Of a DNA stretch of 64,000 nt, positions 55,020-63,355 are shown piece by piece. A model generated the notes under the pieces. The model was not told where the DNA came from. It did no database searches and saw only the letters and a list, made by a program, of their open reading frames with translations. Where the stretch lies: the NCBI RefSeq assembly GCF_001636055.1, contig NZ_CP011789.1:3286001-3350000 (forward strand), in the 5' to 3' direction. Both the position numbers and the translations under genes were made by a program. This DNA is from Pseudomonas putida (lineage in GTDB: Bacteria > Pseudomonadota > Gammaproteobacteria > Pseudomonadales > Pseudomonadaceae). How positions within the stretch are numbered: position 1 is the stretch's first letter; the number at the start of each line of letters is the position of its first letter.

Positions 55020-55693
55020 GGCTCTGCTGGCGGTTGGCTGTTGGCTGGGTATCTGTTCTTCGGCAAGCCTGAAGACATGCGGTGGCTGTGCAGCCAAGAG
55101 AGCAAAACTATCCTGGATTCGCGTTCCGGTGGCGGCAAAAAGGGGGTGCTGCAGCTTCTGCGCAAGGCTGCAACGTCTACACCCAGTATCCCCTCCTGAC
55201 CTGGCTGCCGAGCTACCTTCAGCAAGAGCGGCATCTATTGCTGGAGAAATCGGTCTAGTGACTGCCATCCTGTATGCTGCTGCAATCGTGCTATACATGG
55301 GGCTGGGCAACCTCATCGGCTGGTATCTGACTCGCGGTGGCGGGTTTAACTCAGGCAAGCGCCGTAACGTGATTGCGATCTCGATGCTGATTGATAACTG
55401 CATTTTTTCTTGTGCCGTTTGCTGAATCTACTGCATCGCTTGTTTTGATTACGTCGCTCACTTTGGCTGGCATCGCGTCGACTACTTCGCTGAACTTCTC
55501 TTTGCTCAAGGACCTGCTGCCAAGTACCGGTGACGTTGTCGGGCAGTTGCGTTCATTGTCGTTGGCGGAAACCTTTTCGGTGTGGCCGCTCCGAGCGCCA
55601 CTGGGACGCTGTTCAAGCCACGAGTTCGTACAACTGGTCCTCATGATCGCAGGCATCCTCCTGGTGGCTGGTGCGTTTATTGCACTGCTATGA
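55020..55693 (+). pseudogene. Decayed MFS transporter (ACS type)
   Basis: Three frames carry the second half of an MFS carrier in the right order: YLFFGKPEDMRWLCSQE, TWLPSYLQQERHLLL, then a stop; VTAILYAAAIVLYMGLGNLIGWYLT and RRNVIAISMLI, then a frame change near 55405; STTSLNFSLLKDLLPSTGDVVGQ, then another change to IVVGGNLFGVAAP, finishing AGILLVAGAFIALL at 55693. At least one stop and two frameshifts plus a missing first half show it is dead. It lies between the CitMHS gene and the GntR regulator and may be a displaced earlier transporter of the same pathway. Confidence 0.65.
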
Positions 55694-55773
55694 CCCGTAA
55701 GCCAATGGTCTCGACATCTGTTAACGCCGAACTCCATTTGGAAATGAACCCGCAAAAGGCATAATGTGGGAGC

Positions 55774-55805
55774 TGTGGGGTTCGTCTGATGGGAGGAGCC
55801 CCACA
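55774..55805. repeat. Hairpin before the GntR gene
   Basis: TGTGGGG at 55774-55780 and CCCCACA at 55799-55805 pair perfectly around an 18-base loop, 26 bases before the GntR start. It could lie in the 5' untranslated leader or end the decayed MFS transcript. A related TGTGGGA sits just upstream at 55765. Confidence 0.4.
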
Positions 55806-55831
55806 ATCCAACGCCCCAACTCGGAAAAGAT

Positions 55832-56758
55832 ATGAATTTGACGCCTCTTCAAGCCCGCGTGGCTCGCGATATCGTTGCCTATGTTCGCCAAGAGCAACTG
55901 GCTGCGGGGCATCATGTCTCGGAGCTAGGACTGGCTAAGGCTTTGAAGACGTCACGAACTCCTATCAAGATTGCTCTCAACTACCTTGCCGAGCGAGGAT
56001 TGCTGAGTCAGGACCGCAATCGCGGTTTTTTCCTGGCCAAGCCCTATGATGATCTGGCTGAAATTGCCCAAGATTTGTCGGTCTCCATCGACGACCCGGT
56101 CTATCAGCAGATCGCGGTGATGCGACTGAACGGCCAGATTCCTGAGCAGTTTGCTGAAACGGACCTGATGCGTTTATTCAACATTTCACGCTATATGCTG
56201 CGAGGGGTTTTGAGCCGCATTCAACAAGAAGGCTGGATTGAGCAGCGTGCCGGCCAAGGCTGGCAATTCCTGCCGATGATCGACTCGGTCGAAGCCTACG
56301 AAGAAAGCTATTCCTTCCGAGCGATCATCGAGCCGGCGGGACTGCTTGCCCCAACGTTTATGATCGATACCGAAGCTTTGGCTCGCTGTAAAAAGCAGCA
56401 GCAATTCATTGCTGATGGCGGCTACCTGACCATGACTCCGCAGGAACTGTTCGAATCAAATGCTCAGTTTCACGAGACGCTTGCCAGCTTTTCCGGCAAC
56501 AGATTTCACGTCCAGACGGTTCGTCGTCTCGACCAGCTTCGCCGTCTTGTGGAATACCGTCAGGCTAGCAAGCGCGCTCCTCGGCGAGAGCAGGCGGTTG
56601 AGCATCTCGCTATCCTTGCTTGTCTTGAAAAAGGTGATCGGCTTGCAGCAGCTGATCACATGCGTAAGCACCTGGAACAAGCTCGCCGGCATAAAGTTGC
56701 AGCTGAGTTATTCGAGGCAGGTGAGCTGCCAATCAAAGTTGCTTTTGAGTCGGATTGA
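55832..56758 (+). CDS. GntR family regulator with two winged-helix segments
   Basis: A 308-residue regulator, longer than ordinary FCD-type GntR proteins (220-250). Residues 5-72 form one winged helix (ARDIVAYVRQEQLAAGHHVSELGLAKALKTSRTPIKIALNYLAERGLL). Residues about 90-150 look like a second one (VYQQIAVMRLNGQIPEQFAETDLMRLFNISRYMLRGVLSRIQQEGWI). The rest is an all-helical FCD-type effector domain (SNAQFHETLASFSGNRF, HLAILACLEKGDRLAAADHMRKHLE). It is next to the tricarboxylate cluster and is its most likely regulator. The start is ATG 55832. Confidence 0.85.
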   Translation: MNLTPLQARVARDIVAYVRQEQLAAGHHVSELGLAKALKTSRTPIKIALNYLAERGLLSQDRNRGFFLAKPYDDLAEIAQDLSVSIDDPVYQQIAVMRLNGQIPEQFAETDLMRLFNISRYMLRGVLSRIQQEGWIEQRAGQGWQFLPMIDSVEAYEESYSFRAIIEPAGLLAPTFMIDTEALARCKKQQQFIADGGYLTMTPQELFESNAQFHETLASFSGNRFHVQTVRRLDQLRRLVEYRQASKRAPRREQAVEHLAILACLEKGDRLAAADHMRKHLEQARRHKVAAELFEAGELPIKVAFESD

Positions 56759-58203
56759 GCTGGCAGTCTGGACCGCTTGTTCTATTCAGTTGTCTTTCCG
56801 GTTTAAATTGCGCAGTGCTGGTTTTCATGTTCCAGCGTACGTTCATCCGGTCCATGTTGGTGATGTCTGGTAGAGGTGGTTATAGCGGAGTCGTTTGTTG
56901 GCGCCCGCTCAGCGATAATTTCTGGATGTTGCATCAGATAGGCCTCGAACGCACGAGCGATCTTGTAGCTATTGTAAGGGGCCCCTATCCATAAGCCAGC
57001 TAAAACAAACAATTGGAGGCCCGTATGCTAGCGATAGATTTACTAGGCCCTTGCTCATCAGCAGGTCCGAGTTGCTGGAGTAGTCAGTTCCGTTGTTTCT
57101 GTGCGAATGGATCAGGTTCGCGGTCTAGCGGCATTCGTTTTGGGTAACCATCAATTGGCGGCTAACTGGCTCATCGAACCGGCCCTTGGCTTGGGGGGGC
57201 GCCCCCTGCAGTCTTCTTATGGATAACGAAGGGTATCGCCAAGTCTGCGAGTGCCTTGTGAGAATGGATTATGGTGTTTATTGATGCGCTGAGGACGTGA
57301 ATGTGAGTTCCGGCGTTTGGATAGTAGGGTCCCGCTGCGGTGGCGGAGTGCTATGTAGGTTTGAACGGATGGATGAGGTGCACGAGAAGTGGAAAAAACA
57401 TGCGATACAGACTCGATTGTTTTGATCGTGGAGCAACATGATTTTCGTCATCCAGTTTTGACTCGTGCGGCCTGACGGCCTTCGCTGAGCGGATTGGGTC
57501 GTCCCCATTCGCAGCAGATCTGTGACAGACAGAATCTGATGAGTAACAGTTTAGGGTGGCTGAAGAATTTCCGCTTCCTTTGTCCGGTCTGACCAGAAAT
57601 ATGCACAACGAAGCACATCATAGATGCGCAGGTTCATAGTATTTACTAATAAAAATCTTATCTTCATTAATCATTACTATTAATGGCAGCAATGGTAGTA
57701 GCTCACTACCTCTCGTCGCAGGATCGACCATTCTCAATCGAAAGGTCGTTTTATGAACTGGTCAGACCGCTGCGCTTACCGATTTGTATTTCACTTCTGG
57801 GTGCAAATAAAGTCAATTCAGCTGCAAATTCAAGCTCACAACGCTATTTACTCGAGGAGTGTGACCTGACCGGTCTAACCTGTTACGCCTGCTCGTGTGG
57901 TTGAGGAGCGTGCGAAGCTAGGCCGGGCTGTCGTCCTATCAGTCTGGGTATAGGAAGTTAACCGTCGGTTGAATGTGATGCGCGGGACGATTGAGCGTGT
58001 CGAAAAGGCACGTGAATTCTGCAAGCAGAGTAGCCTGCGGTCAGTACAACATCATGGATGTGTCAAGATTTATGCACTCTAGAGAAAACAATCCATGGTA
58101 AGTTAAAGTCAACGATGATTTAGAATCAGCGTCAAACTAAAAGACATCGTTAACGAAATGCTTTAGGATGTCCGACTATTTTCATTAAATTTGAGGATCT
58201 CAT
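56759..58203. other. AT-rich strip with relics, no intact gene
   Basis: About 1.4 kb between the GntR and MvaT-family genes. The only recognisable coding trace is the antitoxin relic at 57053-57284. A minus-strand frame at 56803-57012 contains KIARAFEAYLMQHPEIIAE, which reads like protein but has no recognised family. A plus-strand frame at 57683-57904 is unassigned. The last 150 bases before 58204 are AT-rich and must hold the promoter of the MvaT-family gene. Confidence 0.4.
57053..57284 (+). pseudogene. Relic of an Xre/MbcA/ParS-type antitoxin (DUF2384)
   Basis: One frame reads LAAFVLGNHQLAANWLIEPALGLGGRPL, the toxin-binding motif of MbcA/ParS/Xre antitoxins (...WL..P..ALGG..P). After a run of seven G's (57193-57199) the sequence continues in another frame as LLMDNEGYRQVCECLVRMDYGVY and stops at TGA 57282-57284, exactly how this family ends. 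The N-terminal DNA-binding half is absent and a stop lies just upstream. No RES or other toxin gene is adjacent. It is a dead antitoxin fragment. Confidence 0.6.
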
Positions 58204-58572
58204 ATGTCCCGCCTGGCAGAATTCCGTCAGCTTGAGCAAAAATTGGCCGCCCAGCTGGCCGAGCTGGAAGAAATGAAAAGCTCTTCTGAGCTGCAGAAAG
58301 AAATCGAATTTGAGACCAAGCTGCGCGATTTGCTGAGCAAATACGGTTACAGCCTTCGCGACATTATCAACATTCTGGATCCGCAGGCGAACCGTCGTTC
58401 AGTCGCTCCTTCAGCTGCAGAAAAGTCCCCGCGCCGCGCCCGTGAGGTGAAGCAGTACAAGAACCCGCACAATGGCGAGATCATCGAAACCAAGGGCGGC
58501 AATCACAAGCTGCTTAAGGAATGGAAAGCCGAGTACGGATCCGAGGAAGTGGAAAGCTGGCTGGCTCGCTAG
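58204..58572 (+). CDS. MvaT/MvaU family H-NS-like protein
   Basis: A 122-residue nucleoid protein of the pseudomonad MvaT family. Residues 1-62 are the coiled-coil oligomerisation segment (MSRLAEFRQLEQKLAAQLAEL, LRDLLSKYGYSLRDIINIL); the C-terminal DNA-binding part has YKNPHNGEIIETKGGNHKLLKEW, with the RGGN-type minor-groove loop here as KGGN. MvaT proteins coat AT-rich, horizontally acquired DNA and silence it. Its position between an AT-rich strip and an integrase/defence block fits either a core paralogue or an island-borne copy. A strong terminator follows. Confidence 0.93.
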   Translation: MSRLAEFRQLEQKLAAQLAELEEMKSSSELQKEIEFETKLRDLLSKYGYSLRDIINILDPQANRRSVAPSAAEKSPRRAREVKQYKNPHNGEIIETKGGNHKLLKEWKAEYGSEEVESWLAR

Positions 58573-58593
58573 AATCATCTTCCGAACGCAGAC

Positions 58594-58619
58594 AAACCGC
58601 CTTCAAGGGCGGTTTTTTT
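58594..58619 (+). terminator. Rho-independent terminator of the MvaT-family gene
   Basis: AAACCGCC-TTCAA-GGGCGGTTTTTTT, a GC-rich stem with a seven-T run, 22 bases after the stop codon. Textbook intrinsic terminator. Confidence 0.92.
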
Positions 58620-58807
58620 ATACATCCCAACCGCTGGCATTGAATCAAATTTCTACGTTTTCAATGGCTACACCCGATTGGACCGGGACGTCATGAGATG
58701 TAAGTGAGCTGAGATGGCCATCTGTCTCGATCATGCCTATCCAGAAACTCCAGCCAGCAGCGGTCAACGCAATCCTACCTCTGTTGGCAATCAGAGCGCG
58801 CCAGAAA

Positions 58808-59773
58808 TCACCCCTCAAGCTTCCGCACGAGTCCGCCGAATTGCTGGGCGGGCTCCACATAGCGCAGCGCCGACTTCATGTCACTCCAGCCTACGTATTC
58901 CATCAAGGTCTTGATGTCCCAGCCTGAACTCGCCGCCCATGTGGCAAAGCCCCGCCGGATGGAGTGAGCGGTAAACGTTTGAGAGGGTAGGCCGCAGCGC
59001 TCTAGGGTGCCCCGAAGAAGGGGGATGAGACTGTGGGCAGCGAGAGGTCGATCGCTGATGTTGCCCCAACGATCAATGCCCCGGAATACGCCGCCGCGGG
59101 TGAGGCCAGAAGCTTCCAGCCAATTGAGGTATGCCTCCACAGGACATAGCTTGGTCAATGAAGGGGTTTTGTACTCCCTCCCGATATTTTGTCGATCCCC
59201 CTTGCTAGTTCCCAAGTAAAACCTTATCCCAACGTAGCGCTCGGCATGTGTGTTCTCGATGGTGAGCCTGGCGAGTTCGTCTCCGCGAAACCCTCTCCAA
59301 AAGCCGATCGTCAGCAGGGCGATATCGCGAGTCGCTTTGAGTAGGCTAGACATGTTGCCGGCAGCTCTTGCCTGAACAACCTCCTCCTGGAGATGCGCCA
59401 CTGCCTTTTCGAGATGCAGCAATGCTAGGGGTGCCGCTTGCTTTTGCTGCACAGGGTGTAATGCCCGAATACCTTTTAACAATTGCCTGACCTTGGGTGC
59501 TTTAGTGGGGTCAGGGAATCCGTTGCTTTGATGCCAGTTGGCTAGGGCAGCCAAGCGCTGCTTGAGGGTACTGAGCGCCAGTTGGTCAGCGTACTCAGCG
59601 ATATACCGTACCACTGACTCACTGGTAGTGGGCAGATAGCCGCCCCAGGTCACCTCGTAGTGGGCGAGGGCAGCCGCATAGCTCTTCGAGGTGTTCTCTC
59701 GAACGCTCGCCTCTAGGTACCTCTCTGCCTTGCTGACCACTTCAACCACGCAATTTTCCCCGCTTCGAGCCAT
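58808..59773 (-). CDS. Tyrosine-type recombinase/integrase
   Basis: A 321-residue integrase with an N-terminal SAM-like core-binding domain (residues 12-110) and a catalytic domain. Active-site residues: R163 (WRGFRGDEL), K191 (TSKGDR), H270 and R273 (AHSIRRGF), W296 in place of the second histidine (VGWSD), and nucleophile Y305 (LRYVEP). His-to-Trp at that position is a known tolerated variant. It is divergent from the KfrA-type gene across 182 bases with repeats. The pair stands at the edge of a defence system, suggesting that it mobilises or once integrated this block. Attachment sites were not found. Confidence 0.9.
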   Translation of the reverse strand: MARSGENCVVEVVSKAERYLEASVRENTSKSYAAALAHYEVTWGGYLPTTSESVVRYIAEYADQLALSTLKQRLAALANWHQSNGFPDPTKAPKVRQLLKGIRALHPVQQKQAAPLALLHLEKAVAHLQEEVVQARAAGNMSSLLKATRDIALLTIGFWRGFRGDELARLTIENTHAERYVGIRFYLGTSKGDRQNIGREYKTPSLTKLCPVEAYLNWLEASGLTRGGVFRGIDRWGNISDRPLAAHSLIPLLRGTLERCGLPSQTFTAHSIRRGFATWAASSGWDIKTLMEYVGWSDMKSALRYVEPAQQFGGLVRKLEG

Positions 59774-59955
59774 CGGTTGCTCGCTTTTACCATTTGTACG
59801 GCATTTCTAACCATTTTACTGCCGCTCAACGGCATGACAAGCCATAAACCTCGATTATGTCTTGCCAAAAATTAAGGAATAATTGCTATATAAAAGTGTT
59901 AAAGTGGCACGTAATTACATGAAACGTAAAACAGTACGAAATCGTAGGGGCAGAC
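59774..59955. promoter_or_regulatory. Divergent region with direct repeats
   Basis: Next to the integrase start, ACCATTT occurs at 59789-59795 and 59810-59816, 21 bases apart (two helical turns). Next to the KfrA-type start, ACGTAA occurs at 59909-59914 and 59924-59929, with ACGAAA at 59936-59941. The region is AT-rich (CTATATAAAAG at 59886-59896). These repeats are candidates for KfrA-type autoregulation and integrase accessory sites. Confidence 0.4.
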
Positions 59956-60954
59956 GTGGCCAGAGGCGGCATTAACCTGGTACTGGTGCGCAAGGCTCGC
60001 GAGGCGCTGCTGTCGAGAGGGCAGAACCCTAGCATCGACGCGATACGCATCGAACTTGGAAATACCGGATCAAAGACAACGATTCAGCGGTTTTTGAAGG
60101 AGATTGAATCACACGACCCTCGACCCTCGGCTTCGCCTTCGCGCCTAAGTGATGAACTTACGGAGCTGGTGGGTAAGATGCTTGAACGCCTGCTTGAGGA
60201 GGGAAACGAAGCCTTGGCGCATGAGCGGGCCGCATTTGAGCTTGAACGCAAAGCGATGGCAGCTGAGAGCGGTACACTTCAAAGCAAGCTTGAGCAATCG
60301 CAATTGGAGATCGCCAAGCTGCAGTCAGCCCTGCAGGCTCAGGACGAAGAACTCAAGATCGTTCAATCCAGCCTACAAACCGAGATCACTCGAAACGCCC
60401 GGCTCAGCCAGAGCTGCAGCGACCTTGAGATTCGCGTGCAAGAGAAGGACGCCCAGATCGAATCTCTGGAGGAGAAGCATACGCATGCCAGAGAAGCACT
60501 CGAGCACTACCGAGTAGCGGTAAAGGAGCAGCGCGACCAGGATCTAAACCGTCACGAAACTCAGATCTACCAGATGCAGCAAGAGGTGACACTCCTCCAG
60601 CAGACGCTCATGGTTAAGCAGGAAGAAGCCACTCGACTGATTCGCGATAACGAGCGATTGATAGCCGAAAACCGTCAGCACGCCAAGGAGGCCAGCCAGC
60701 ATCGTGACGCTATCGAGCATCTGAGAGGCGACCTGGGCATCGCCAATGCTGCAACTGCTCGCGCGGAAGGGGCCAAAGAGCTACTGGCTCACCAGCTCGA
60801 AACCAAGAGTAAAGATGCTACCGATGCCCATCTGGCTGGAACAGCAGCGCAGCAAAGGGCAGAAGAGTTGAAGGCACTACTCGAGCAGTCTGAAAACGAG
60901 CTAGAAGCACTTCGCGCTGCGATTGAAACCAAGGATCGGTCTGAAAGTCGGTAA
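59956..60954 (+). CDS. KfrA-type DNA-binding coiled-coil protein
   Basis: A 332-residue protein. Residues 1-110 contain the KfrA_N helix-turn-helix region (LVRKAREALLSRGQNPSIDAIRIELGNTGSKTTIQRFLKEI), and residues 80-325 are an almost continuous alpha-helical coiled coil rich in Glu, Gln, Ala and Leu. KfrA proteins of plasmids bind repeats at their own promoter and form filaments. The start is GTG 59956 behind GTAGGGG. It is divergent from an integrase; such integrase/KfrA pairs mark mobile blocks. Its role in integration control or as a transcription regulator of the following defence genes is inferred. Confidence 0.85.
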   Translation: MARGGINLVLVRKAREALLSRGQNPSIDAIRIELGNTGSKTTIQRFLKEIESHDPRPSASPSRLSDELTELVGKMLERLLEEGNEALAHERAAFELERKAMAAESGTLQSKLEQSQLEIAKLQSALQAQDEELKIVQSSLQTEITRNARLSQSCSDLEIRVQEKDAQIESLEEKHTHAREALEHYRVAVKEQRDQDLNRHETQIYQMQQEVTLLQQTLMVKQEEATRLIRDNERLIAENRQHAKEASQHRDAIEHLRGDLGIANAATARAEGAKELLAHQLETKSKDATDAHLAGTAAQQRAEELKALLEQSENELEALRAAIETKDRSESR

Positions 60955-61397
60955 GCCTCGAGCCGAGACTTAGCAAGGAGTACTAATGTACTCCTCCCAA
61001 CCTTTAAGCATACGAGTTTCTTTGCGCCTTTACCCAGGGCTGATCAATAGCGATTTACTTGGCTAGATGCGTTGGGCCGGGTGTAACCGGATTCAACAGC
61101 CCCATAGGGGAGCATGGCGAAATAGCAGGCCGACACCTTCCGCAGCAGAATTACTCCCAAGTACGCCTTACCGCTAGCCAAATCGCATGAGATGAGGAGC
61201 CTAAGGTAGCCCACCAGTTCTGGCGGGGCAAAATACAGTAGCAATACTGCAAAATGGCGTATTGACATCAGTCGACGGGCTTTGGCCTACTCCGGTCACC
61301 AAATTGTGCCCGTTATGTGATGTGAGACCGGTCGCTTCCTAGCGCTGAGTTCACTGTCATGGGTTGCACCCCAAATGCTAGGAAGGGAGTTCTCTGC
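60955..61397. other. Stretch between the KfrA-type gene and qatA
   Basis: No supported gene. It holds the hairpin AGGAGTAC-TAAT-GTACTCCT at 60976-60995 (perfect 8-bp stem, no T-run), probably ending the KfrA-type transcript. A minus-strand frame at 61044-61268 is unassigned. TTGACA at 61262-61267 might be a -35 element for qatA, but no convincing -10 follows. GGAAGGGAG at 61381-61389 is the qatA ribosome-binding site. Confidence 0.4.
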
Positions 61398-63347
61398 ATG
61401 TTCCTGAACGACCAGGAAACGGCTACTGACCTGCTGTATTACGCCCCCATTGCCAAAACGGTACAGCGCCTGCTTCACGAATCGCGGGGCACCCCGGTCA
61501 CTATTGGCGTTCATGGTGATTGGGGAGCAGGTAAATCCAGTGTCCTGAAGATGACTCAGCAACTGCTCAACGCGGATAAGCGCGTCTGCTGCATATGGTT
61601 TAACGGGTGGACATTCGAAGGTTTCGAGGATGCGAAAACTGTCGTTATCCAGACCATTGTTGATGAGCTGAGACGTGCTCGCCCAGGCTCCACGAAAGTT
61701 GCCGAGGCCGCAAAGAAAGTCTTGCGGCGTGTGGATTGGTTCAAGCTGGCCAAGCATGCCGGAGGGCTAGGCTTCACCGCGCTAACCGGCATCCCTAGCA
61801 TTGACCAGCTCAAAGGGGCGGTGGAATCGATTTCCTCCTTCGTGCAGAACCCAGGTGACCATCTAAGCGTTGAGAGTCTAACCGGCCTTGCAGAGAAGGC
61901 CGGGGGCTTCATCAAGGATGCCGAAACAGAGTCTGAGCAGCTTCCCGAGCACATGCATCAGTTCCGAGTCGAGTTCGAAGAGCTTCTGACCGCCGCCGAC
62001 ATTGACCAATTGGTGGTCATCGTTGATGACCTGGATCGATGCCTACCCAAAACAGCCATCGCCACGCTCGAAGCCATCCGACTCTTCCTCTTCGTAAATC
62101 GAACTGCCTTCGTGGTCGGTGCCGATGAGGCAATGATTGAGTACGCGGTACGCGAGCACTTCCCAGACCTGCCGCAAGGTGCGGGGCCCGTGACCTACGC
62201 ACGTAACTACCTGGAGAAACTCATCCAGGTACCGTTCCGCATCCCGGCCCTCGGATTGGCGGAGACTCGTAGTTACATCACGCTGCTGCAGCTCGAGAGC
62301 TGTGTGAAAACGGACGACAAACAATTCAAAAGCCTTTTGGAAACCGCCCAGCAGGACATGCTCCGCCCCTGGAAGAGCACAGGCCTCGACCGCAAGGCTG
62401 TAGCTGGCGCCTTCGGCAACCCGCTTCCGGAGTTTGCCCAAGAAGCACTGGACACTAGTGCCTTGTTAGCCCGGATCTTGAGTGAGGGTACCCGCGGTAA
62501 CCCACGGCAGATCAAACGCTTCTTGAACTCCATGATGCTTCGCTACGCCATCGCCGATGCTCGAGGGTTTGCTGAGGACATCCGGCGCCCAATACTTGCA
62601 AAAATCATGTTGGCTGAGCGCTTCCACCCCGATTTTTACGAGCAACTGGCACGGATCGCGAGTCTGGATGCGAATGGCGTGGTACCTGCCATCGCCGAGT
62701 TGGAGAAGCGGGCTAGGAAATCCAAGGAGAGGATTTCAGAGCCAGAGGAGGGGAAAAGCTCCGGGAAGCTCAAGGCGGTGGCCACCTCTGGAGAGGTGAA
62801 CGACTGGGAGAAGAGTGATTGGATTAGCAATTGGGCGGCGATTGACCCCGCGCTATCGGGCATTGATTTGCGGCCGTACATCTTCGTGACTCGCGACAAG
62901 CGCAGCTCGTTGATGGGGCAGGTCGCAGTGAGTCATCTCGAGGCGCTCGTCGACAAGCTGATGGGCCCACCATTGCAGTTCAGACAAGGGGCCACGAAGA
63001 AAGAAATTTTGGGATTGGCTGAGGTTGATGCCGAGAATGTTTTTGATGCTCTCCGCGATCAGATAATCCAGGCGGACGATTTTTTGGATCAACCTAAAGG
63101 AGTTGCGGGGTTGATCGAGCTTGTCAAACAACGCCCCGCACTACAGAAACGCTTGGTCGAATTTGTCCGATCATTGCCCACACCAAAACTCGGCATGTGG
63201 GCTCCAGCCCCATGGCATGAGTGCCTGAAGGATACGAACGCTATCCAAGCGCTTGAGGGAATTCTCAGGGGCTGGAGCCAGCAGGTCGAAAACGAGAATC
63301 TCCAGAAGGCGGCCAATCGCGTACTGGCCTTCAGCGGCAAATCATAA
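61398..63347 (+). CDS. qatA: QatA: KAP-family P-loop NTPase of a Qat anti-phage system
   Basis: A 649-residue KAP-type NTPase. It begins LNDQETATDLLYYAPIAKTV; Walker A is GDWGAGKSS at residues 40-48, Walker B LVVIVDDLDRC at 205-215, and the sensor-like TRGNPRQIKRFLN follows near 378-390. A helical insertion with hydrophobic character (GGLGFTALTGIP) lies between the motifs, as in KAP proteins. The very next gene encodes a QatB-type protein, so this is the ATPase of the four-gene Qat system (QatA ATPase, QatB, QatC QueC-like, QatD TatD-like DNase) that defends against phages. The start is ATG 61398, favoured by GGAAGGGAG 8 bases upstream over the ATG at 61359. Confidence 0.88.
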   Translation: MFLNDQETATDLLYYAPIAKTVQRLLHESRGTPVTIGVHGDWGAGKSSVLKMTQQLLNADKRVCCIWFNGWTFEGFEDAKTVVIQTIVDELRRARPGSTKVAEAAKKVLRRVDWFKLAKHAGGLGFTALTGIPSIDQLKGAVESISSFVQNPGDHLSVESLTGLAEKAGGFIKDAETESEQLPEHMHQFRVEFEELLTAADIDQLVVIVDDLDRCLPKTAIATLEAIRLFLFVNRTAFVVGADEAMIEYAVREHFPDLPQGAGPVTYARNYLEKLIQVPFRIPALGLAETRSYITLLQLESCVKTDDKQFKSLLETAQQDMLRPWKSTGLDRKAVAGAFGNPLPEFAQEALDTSALLARILSEGTRGNPRQIKRFLNSMMLRYAIADARGFAEDIRRPILAKIMLAERFHPDFYEQLARIASLDANGVVPAIAELEKRARKSKERISEPEEGKSSGKLKAVATSGEVNDWEKSDWISNWAAIDPALSGIDLRPYIFVTRDKRSSLMGQVAVSHLEALVDKLMGPPLQFRQGATKKEILGLAEVDAENVFDALRDQIIQADDFLDQPKGVAGLIELVKQRPALQKRLVEFVRSLPTPKLGMWAPAPWHECLKDTNAIQALEGILRGWSQQVENENLQKAANRVLAFSGKS

Positions 63348-63355
63348 GGATTGAT

